Part shown: one piece after another, positions 14,316-18,436 of the stretch
How positions within the stretch are numbered: position 1 is the stretch's first letter
Layout of the letters: every line of letters starts with the position of its first letter
From: Oscillospiraceae bacterium
Lineage (GTDB): Bacteria > Bacillota > Clostridia > Oscillospirales > Ruminococcaceae
DNA length: 18,436 bases
Direction of reading: 5' to 3'
Assembly: GCA_029062865.1 (NCBI GenBank)
Contig: JAIDPG010000192.1
Coordinates: 1-18,436 of the forward strand
Translations under genes and position numbers: made by a program
The notes under the pieces: generated by a model
What the model was told of the DNA's origin: nothing
Seen by the model: the letters and a program-made list of their open reading frames with translations, nothing else
Databases searched by the model: none

Positions 14316-14864
14316 TTACTTTTTATCCTTTTTGTCCTTGTCGTCCTTTTTAGCCTCGGTATTCTTATCCTCGGGCTTTTTGTCCTTTTTGTCGTCCTTT
14401 TTGCTCTTGTTGTTCGGAACCTGCCGGCTTACCTCTTCGAAGAATTTCAGCGCGCCCTCGATCTCCTCCTCGTTCGGGTGGTTTTTGTTCTTGTTCCCGA
14501 ACAGCCTGAAGCCAGAAAGCCCCTCCTGCCCCATGCAGCCGTACTTCCCGACGACCTCGCAGTTCTTGAAATGCGCCGTGCCCTCAAGCTCCTCGCAGTA
14601 GTCGGGCTTTTCGGTGGGCGCGGTGTAGAGGAAGAAGATCTTCTTGTCGCGCGGCATCCAGTTCGCGGCGAACGACGCGATGTCGCGGTAGAAGCCGTCG
14701 TCCTCGATTTCGGAAGCGAAGCCTATAAGCTCATACTCCGACAGATTTGCCGAGCGTGTTTCAGTAACGTCGATAAGCGTCACGGAAAACCTCTCGTCGA
14801 TAGCCTTCACAAGCTTCAGAACGCTCTGCTGATCCTTTGATTCATACGCAATAACTGTTTTCAT
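14316..14864 (-). CDS. Flavodoxin-like protein with degenerate FMN loop and Lys/Asp tail
   Basis: This is a 182-residue soluble protein. Residues 1-148 have a flavodoxin fold pattern: strand KTVIAYESK, VTLIDVTETR, YELIGFASEI (the usual LIGFASGIY place), KKIFFLYTAPTEKP, and the closing CEVVGKYGCMGQ. The phosphate loop, normally a T/S-rich G-N-T turn, reads ESKDQQSVLKL here, so FMN binding may be lost or weak. Residues 150-182 are almost only Lys, Asp, Glu and Asn, ending KKDDKDKKDKK, which is unusual for a flavodoxin and could bind nucleic acid, membrane or an acidic partner. AAGGGGGAAC precedes ATG 14864. It is the last gene of the - strand run, 13 bases after the PAS gene. Confidence 0.75.
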   Translation of the reverse strand: MKTVIAYESKDQQSVLKLVKAIDERFSVTLIDVTETRSANLSEYELIGFASEIEDDGFYRDIASFAANWMPRDKKIFFLYTAPTEKPDYCEELEGTAHFKNCEVVGKYGCMGQEGLSGFRLFGNKNKNHPNEEEIEGALKFFEEVSRQVPNNKSKKDDKKDKKPEDKNTEAKKDDKDKKDKK

Positions 14865-14877
14865 AAGTAGTTCCCCC

Positions 14878-15246
14878 TTAAATTAAATCATATTTTTTCA
14901 TCGTTTCGTTTGTACGATATTCGTGCTTTTCGTAATAGCCGATAAGCTCTCCGCGGTCGTCGCGAAGCGCTATCATATACACGTCCTTGTTTTCCTTGTC
15001 GTTGCGGAACGTGTAGACCTTGTTATGCGATTTGTCCGCCTTGAACCACTCGACAACACGCCTTATCTTCTCGTTGGAGTCAGCGTTGTGGCAGTCGAAA
15101 ATACTTGTGCCCGTAAGCTCGCCGTGCTTTTGATAACGTGCCTTCGCGGCGGGGTTCATATAAAATATCGTGTGATTTAAATCGCAGATAACTATCGGCG
15201 CGCTGTCGCTTTCGAGAACGCTTTTGTAAAATAACTCGATGTCCAT
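14878..15246 (-). CDS. Single PAS-domain protein
   Basis: The 122 residues are nearly all one PAS domain: the opening LESDSAPIVICDLNHTIFYMNPAAKARY, a variable middle with IFDCHNADSNEKIRRVVEW, and the closing strands KVYTFRNDKENK, VYMIALRDDRGELIGYYEKH. No kinase, GGDEF or DNA-binding output is attached, so it must act on a partner or bind a small ligand or cofactor. GAGGTGAT lies just before ATG 15246. It is nine bases downstream of the 115-residue protein gene and 13 bases ahead of the flavodoxin-like gene. Pairing of a PAS sensor with a flavodoxin-like protein suggests a redox role, by inference. Confidence 0.88.
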   Translation of the reverse strand: MDIELFYKSVLESDSAPIVICDLNHTIFYMNPAAKARYQKHGELTGTSIFDCHNADSNEKIRRVVEWFKADKSHNKVYTFRNDKENKDVYMIALRDDRGELIGYYEKHEYRTNETMKKYDLI

Positions 15247-15255
15247 TTTATCACC

Positions 15256-15603
15256 TCAAATCCCAAGAATAGAGAACACGCCGTCTTTATCAAGACCCTT
15301 TTCGACGAACGCCGTCACCTCGAAGAACAGCTCCTGAACCTCGCCGCCCACGTCTATCGCGTGGGAGAGCATCGCCTCCCATATCTCGCGCGTTACGTCG
15401 TTCGTTCCCCACCGGTTGAATGTCCCGCCGACGCTTTCAAACGCGGGCCTGAACACCAGCTCGTAGAGCTTCAGATCGCTCATAATGTCGTCGCGGAGAT
15501 ACATACTATCCTCGCCCCAGAACGTCGCTCCGTCCCATTTTCCGCGCGTAAATTCGTGATAGCACGTCCCGCGCCGCTCGAAATTATCCACAAAATACTT
15601 CAT
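15256..15603 (-). CDS. Unrecognised 115-residue protein
   Basis: A small soluble protein rich in aromatic and acidic residues, with no signal peptide or membrane segment. The middle (YLRDDIMSDLKLYELVFRPA and the FNRWGTNDVTREIWEAML stretch) is likely helical and looks like the conserved core; the end (VQELFFEVTAFVEKGL) is hydrophobic and acidic. I do not recognise the family; size and composition would suit an immunity-type or regulatory protein, but nothing proves this. AAGGAG (15608-15613, complement) precedes ATG 15603 and belongs to the end of palindromic element C, so its translation start is supplied by the repeat. The PAS gene follows after nine bases. Confidence 0.7.
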   Translation of the reverse strand: MKYFVDNFERRGTCYHEFTRGKWDGATFWGEDSMYLRDDIMSDLKLYELVFRPAFESVGGTFNRWGTNDVTREIWEAMLSHAIDVGGEVQELFFEVTAFVEKGLDKDGVFSILGI

Positions 15604-15622
15604 AATTCTCCTTATTTTAATT

Positions 15623-15687
15623 TAAATTTCAAAATTCCCTCACCGGTCAAAATTTTCTTTGAAAATTTTGACACTTTTTGAAATTTA
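15623..15687 (-). repeat. Nested palindromic element C, leader of the 115-residue protein gene
   Basis: Outer arms TAAATTTCAAAA (15623-15634) and TTTTGAAATTTA (15676-15687) are perfect inverted repeats and identical to those of element A. The inner stem pairs GTCAAAATTTTC (15646-15657) with GAAAATTTTGAC (15661-15672), loop TTT. Compared with element A the fifth pair is swapped (T-A to A-T), preserving the helix. The second hairpin of element A is absent: one CCGGT replaces the stretch between its two ACCGGT copies. The 31 bases 15608-15638 and the 19 bases 15669-15687 are identical in complement to 5930-5960 and 5818-5836. It is oriented so that its ribosome-binding end points to the - strand gene. 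Confidence 0.75.
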
Positions 15688-15693
15688 TGTCAA
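15665..15693 (-). promoter_or_regulatory. Possible promoter inside palindromic element C
   Basis: On the - strand, TTGACA (15688-15693) is followed by exactly 17 bases and CAAAAT (15665-15670), a perfect -35 box and a four-of-six -10 box. It would drive the 115-residue protein, PAS and flavodoxin-like genes separately from the StiP part. Confidence 0.38.
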
Positions 15694-15714
15694 CACCGGT
15701 AGGTTGTTTTGCTC

Positions 15715-15737
15715 GGTACGCGCTGAACTGCGACGCC
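15715..15737 (-). repeat. Single ~41-bp unit, - strand, at the stop codon of the 149-residue protein gene
   Basis: In complement it reads GGCGTCGCAGTTCAGCGCGT followed by ACC, aligning with CGGCGGCGCAGTTAAGGCGC at 5766-5785. It begins at the last base of the TAG stop codon, just as the + strand units begin shortly after the stop codons of the activase and SPFH genes. Confidence 0.5.
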
Positions 15738-16186
15738 TATAAATTTGATTCGCAGACTATGATATTTGAAAGCGCCAGCGCTTCGTCAAACCATTTTAAA
15801 AACGCCTCGTAAAATTCCCTCTCCTCGGGAGAGAATTTCGGGAGCTCATTCCTTATCGCGGAGAGCGCCTTGCTCCAGTCCTCCGCGCCGAGCCAGTTCC
15901 AGTAAAGCTCGTCAAACGTGGGCTCTGGCGTGCCGTCAAACGCGTCCTTGGTCGGGAACATCAGCGCGAAATAGCCTTTAAGCAGCCGCCGATAATCCTT
16001 GAAGTAAACGCGCAGCGGCTCGGAGCAGCAATGCCATTCCTCCGGCATCGGGTTCCAATCCGGCTCGTCCGAGAGCTTCAACGGGTTGAACGTCAGGCAC
16101 GGCGAGTTTTCGGGCGAGGTGTCGTAAAGCCGCAATATGATAGGCTTCTGCTTATCAGAATTGTGGTGATCGTCAAGCCATTTCAT
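15737..16186 (-). CDS. Unrecognised 149-residue acidic protein
   Basis: A soluble protein, rich in Trp, Pro and acidic residues, without membrane segments. The N-terminal half carries LRLYDTSPENSPCLTF and DWNPMPEEWHCCSEPL (a CC pair); the C-terminal half looks helical (YWNWLGAEDWSKALSAI, FSPEEREFYEAFLKWF). I know no family for it. Its start codon overlaps the stop of the DUF1015 gene (ATGA), so translation is coupled, with GGAGG about 11 bases upstream inside that gene. The stop is followed at once by a repeat unit and palindromic element C. Its tight linkage to the DUF1015 gene suggests a common job that cannot be named. Confidence 0.7.
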   Translation of the reverse strand: MKWLDDHHNSDKQKPIILRLYDTSPENSPCLTFNPLKLSDEPDWNPMPEEWHCCSEPLRVYFKDYRRLLKGYFALMFPTKDAFDGTPEPTFDELYWNWLGAEDWSKALSAIRNELPKFSPEEREFYEAFLKWFDEALALSNIIVCESNL

Positions 16187-17439
16187 AGCCTTGTTATCCT
16201 CCGCGCCTCGCAGTAAAACCGCTTGTCGTGCGCGTGACCCATAGAGAATGTTTTACGTGGCAGCGCGCCGTCCTTTATGACGGTCGGGAACAGCTCGGAT
16301 TTCTTCATCGCGGGGAGCAAAAAGCCTATTGTCGATCCGTCCGCGCAGATCTTTCTCACAACGTCCTCACCGTGGATATAGTCGATCTTCCCGCCGTTTT
16401 TGGCAAGGTATTCGTCGAGGAATTTCTGCAGCGAGCCCACTGTGAGATTAGAGGTCGGCTTTGTAATGCCGAATTTTTTCACCTTGCCGCCGAGCCCGAC
16501 CATTTGGAATTCCTGTTCCGCGCTGTCCGAAAGCCCCAGCACCTCCTCCATTGTCCGCACGAAGTCATAGGCGTTGACGTCGGATATCACGCGGTGAATA
16601 GCCTCGAACTCCAGCGCGGGTGAGTGGAGGTTGACGATCTCCACAAGCGCGAACCGCGCGAGCTCCGCGTCGGGTGAGCCCGCCGCCTTTTTCTGCTCGT
16701 AGCACTCCTTCGCCGTGGCAAGCGAGTGGTTGCCGTCGCCCATCGCGTACAGAAGCACGCCCTCTTTTTCCAACCCGCTCCAATGTCTGATCTTCAGCTC
16801 CTCCTCGGCGAGCTTATCCAGCGCATCGAGAACGCCGTCCGCGTCGTCTCCGTCAACTATCGCCCCCGAAAGATGCCCGCCGTTCTGCATAAGCTCAAAA
16901 TCGTAAACGGGTTTCAGCTCCTTTTCAAGAAGCGGCTCGATGACCGTGCACTTCGGGTCGTCGATAAGTATCATAATGTGCGGGAGCTCCAGCGGCGCGT
17001 TCATACGAATTTTCACGCGCGGCGGGATCCGCGATTTTACGGTAGCCTCCGTCGCGCGAACCTGCGACTTGCTCCCCTTGTTATAATCGTACATTTCAAG
17101 GTCGACAGCGCCCACAAGCCCCGCGCGAAGCCGCCCGTCCGCCTGCGTCCGCTTAGTGAGAACAAGGCAGTTTTTGAACTCCTCAAAAAGTCCGCTCTCC
17201 AGATACTCCGTCATCGTGGAATTTATCACGGAAATCCGCTTGTCGCAGTCGGGCTCTTCGAGGTAGACCTCGGGGAGTATCAGCTTCAAAGCGGACGGCG
17301 CGCCGTCGACTATTTCGGCGGTTTTCGTCCAGTAGTCGGGCTCGCTTGTGTACTGATCGCACGCCACGACCGACCACTTCGCCATTCCCGCCGCGTCGAG
17401 CTTTGGGAGCAGTATATTTGTTTTTGAGAATGCTGTCAT
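16183..17439 (-). CDS. DUF1015 family protein
   Basis: The 418-residue soluble protein matches the DUF1015 family in length and motifs: ILLPKLDAAGMAKWSVVACDQYTSEPDYW at the start (an opening also typical of the family), the YAMGDGNHSLATAKECY signature at 231-247 and ALVEIVNLHSPALEFEAIHRV at about 265-283. From memory, the family is often encoded near serine or phosphoglycerate metabolism genes, but no such gene is seen here and its activity is not settled. AAAGGA (17448-17453, complement) precedes ATG 17439 by eight bases; the open frame continues to 17718 but overlaps the StiP-family gene and is not used. It starts 17 bases after the StiP-family stop. Confidence 0.85.
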   Translation of the reverse strand: MTAFSKTNILLPKLDAAGMAKWSVVACDQYTSEPDYWTKTAEIVDGAPSALKLILPEVYLEEPDCDKRISVINSTMTEYLESGLFEEFKNCLVLTKRTQADGRLRAGLVGAVDLEMYDYNKGSKSQVRATEATVKSRIPPRVKIRMNAPLELPHIMILIDDPKCTVIEPLLEKELKPVYDFELMQNGGHLSGAIVDGDDADGVLDALDKLAEEELKIRHWSGLEKEGVLLYAMGDGNHSLATAKECYEQKKAAGSPDAELARFALVEIVNLHSPALEFEAIHRVISDVNAYDFVRTMEEVLGLSDSAEQEFQMVGLGGKVKKFGITKPTSNLTVGSLQKFLDEYLAKNGGKIDYIHGEDVVRKICADGSTIGFLLPAMKKSELFPTVIKDGALPRKTFSMGHAHDKRFYCEARRITRL

Positions 17440-17456
17440 ATTCGCAGTCCTTTCGG

Positions 17457-18436
17457 TTAGTTTCTGATTATCCCAACGGCGTGATAATTCACGAGAGAAT
17501 ATTTTTCCACGCGCACTCCCTTTTCCCGCGCAAGCTCCGCAAGATGCTTTGTGAGCGGGCTTACGGGGTCTCGCAGGAGAATGACCTCCGGTGTTCGCCG
17601 AAGCAGCACGCGCGTCGCCTCGCCGATGCTCGGCTTTACAAGCGCGATGTCCGACACGCCGAACTCCTCCGCGATTTTCCGCGTTTCCGCTAAGCCCTCG
17701 CCAAGCGGCTTTGAACACTCCTCGGGAACATATCCCGGCAGGCTCTCGAACTCGCGCTCGATCGCTTCAATAAACTCATACGTCCTGTCGTGAGAAAAAA
17801 ACTCCTCGAAATAAACAGCGCCGTGAAAATCGCCGTGGCGAATCAAATCCTCGCGCAAAATCGTCCGCGAAAACAGTCCCGAAACGACGCTGTTAAGGCA
17901 CGAGCATGGGATGAACACGTCCTCGCGCGTGCCGTAAATTTCGCATACCCCCGCGGGGTCGGCGAGGACGGCGGGGCGCGGGTCTATTTCGGGGAAGTCC
18001 GCAAGCGCCTCGGCAAGCTGCCGCGTTATCGCGCCCTTGCCCGTCCAGCCGTCGACGAACTGTATTTTTGCCGCGTCGTGCCGCGCCAAAATATATTCCA
18101 GCGCCGCCTTGTCTATCCCTCGTCCGCGGATTATCGAAATTGAATAATGCGCCGCCGAAATCCCGTGAAAGCGCTTCAAATAACGCTTTATCAGCACGCC
18201 TATCGGAGTGCCCGCGCGAGCGAGCGACACGATAACAACGTCTTTTCCCTTGCTTTGCAGTATCTGCTCGGACACCGACCGCACGGCAAGCGCCGTCTGC
18301 CTGCTCCAAGCTGCAAGCCCCGCCTCGTACAGCGCGATATACTCCGCGCCGGGAACGTACTCCTCCGGGAGCAGCTCGCAGTAATGCACGCCCTCGCGCA
18401 TTTTCGCGGCGCGCTCGGCGGGAGACATCGGTGAGA
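17457..18436 (-). CDS. StiP-family protein: PRTase-like domain plus C-terminal Pelota-type domain (5' end outside window)
   Basis: At least 325 residues are visible; the frame stays open through the ATG at 18428 to the window edge (SPM before SPAER), and known relatives have more N-terminal sequence, so the start is probably missing. Marks of the family: VHYCELLPEEYVP, SLARAGTPIGVL, HYSISIIRGRGID, FVDGWTGKGAI (PRPP-loop-like) and AVLADPAG. The end (about 262-323 counted from that ATG, KPSIGEATRVLLRR to YHAVGIIRN) resembles a Pelota RNA-binding domain. The family was described in tellurite/stress (Ter) gene clusters as a predicted cysteine protease or phosphoribosyltransferase-like enzyme; the activity is not established. 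It heads the visible - strand operon. Confidence 0.8.
   Translation of the reverse strand, partial: SPMSPAERAAKMREGVHYCELLPEEYVPGAEYIALYEAGLAAWSRQTALAVRSVSEQILQSKGKDVVIVSLARAGTPIGVLIKRYLKRFHGISAAHYSISIIRGRGIDKAALEYILARHDAAKIQFVDGWTGKGAITRQLAEALADFPEIDPRPAVLADPAGVCEIYGTREDVFIPCSCLNSVVSGLFSRTILREDLIRHGDFHGAVYFEEFFSHDRTYEFIEAIEREFESLPGYVPEECSKPLGEGLAETRKIAEEFGVSDIALVKPSIGEATRVLLRRTPEVILLRDPVSPLTKHLAELAREKGVRVEKYSLVNYHAVGIIRN

Noticed and set aside
14292..14840. 182-residue hydrophobic open frame on the + strand
   Set aside because: Exact antisense of the Lys-rich flavodoxin-like gene; its Leu/Phe/Val runs are the complement of Lys/Glu/Asp codons, and it begins in the terminator.
17440..17718. 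N-terminal extension of the DUF1015 frame
   Set aside because: It overlaps the end of the StiP-family gene in another frame, has Arg/Ala-rich nonsense composition, and a good start with AAAGGA exists at 17439.

Overview
The window looks like the chromosome of an anaerobic Gram-positive bacterium of the class Clostridia, most likely a gut Oscillospiraceae/Ruminococcaceae-type organism. This is inferred from the gene content (giant 2-hydroxyacyl-CoA dehydratase activase, FprA-type O2/NO-reducing flavoprotein, flavodoxin-like and PAS proteins, ECF sigma/zinc-finger anti-sigma/YfjL-like operon), the purine-rich AAGGAG/GGAGG ribosome-binding sites, the consensus TTGACA-N17-TATAAT promoters and the strong intrinsic terminators. 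No tRNA, rRNA, CRISPR array, insertion sequence or prophage gene was seen.
Layout. Positions 1-14273 carry genes on the + strand: the end of an unknown gene; a GAD-like/DUF1851 (Tdi1-type immunity-like) protein; a small membrane protein; a 1429-residue two-headed acyl-CoA dehydratase activase with its own promoter; an SPFH/band-7 membrane protein; a PcrA/UvrD helicase; a 430-base gap holding a structured RNA with a perfect terminator; dihydrofolate reductase; a Thr/Ser-rich secreted protein with a sorting-signal-like tail; an FprA diiron flavoprotein with a perfect promoter; and a sigma/anti-sigma/YfjL-like operon. A bidirectional terminator at about 14284-14314 separates these from a convergent - strand run (18436 down to 14316): a StiP-family protein cut by the window edge, DUF1015, two unrecognised small proteins, a single-PAS protein and a flavodoxin-like protein. 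These are packed tightly enough to be one operon, except for a 133-base gap that holds a repeat.
Most unusual content. Three intergenic gaps (5680-5965, 6857-7114 and 15604-15736) hold a family of nested palindromic elements. Each lies between the stop codon of one gene and the ribosome-binding site of the next. Two copies, in front of unrelated genes on opposite strands, have identical ends and the same AAAATAAGGAG ribosome-binding region. Their inner hairpins differ by a compensatory base-pair swap. One copy carries an extra hairpin of about 60 bp between two ACCGGT direct repeats. About 41-bp degenerate units precede the palindromes. The elements look like small non-autonomous repeats that supply a structured leader, a ribosome-binding site and perhaps a promoter. 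The second notable item is the structured RNA ahead of folA, which I could not assign to a known family.
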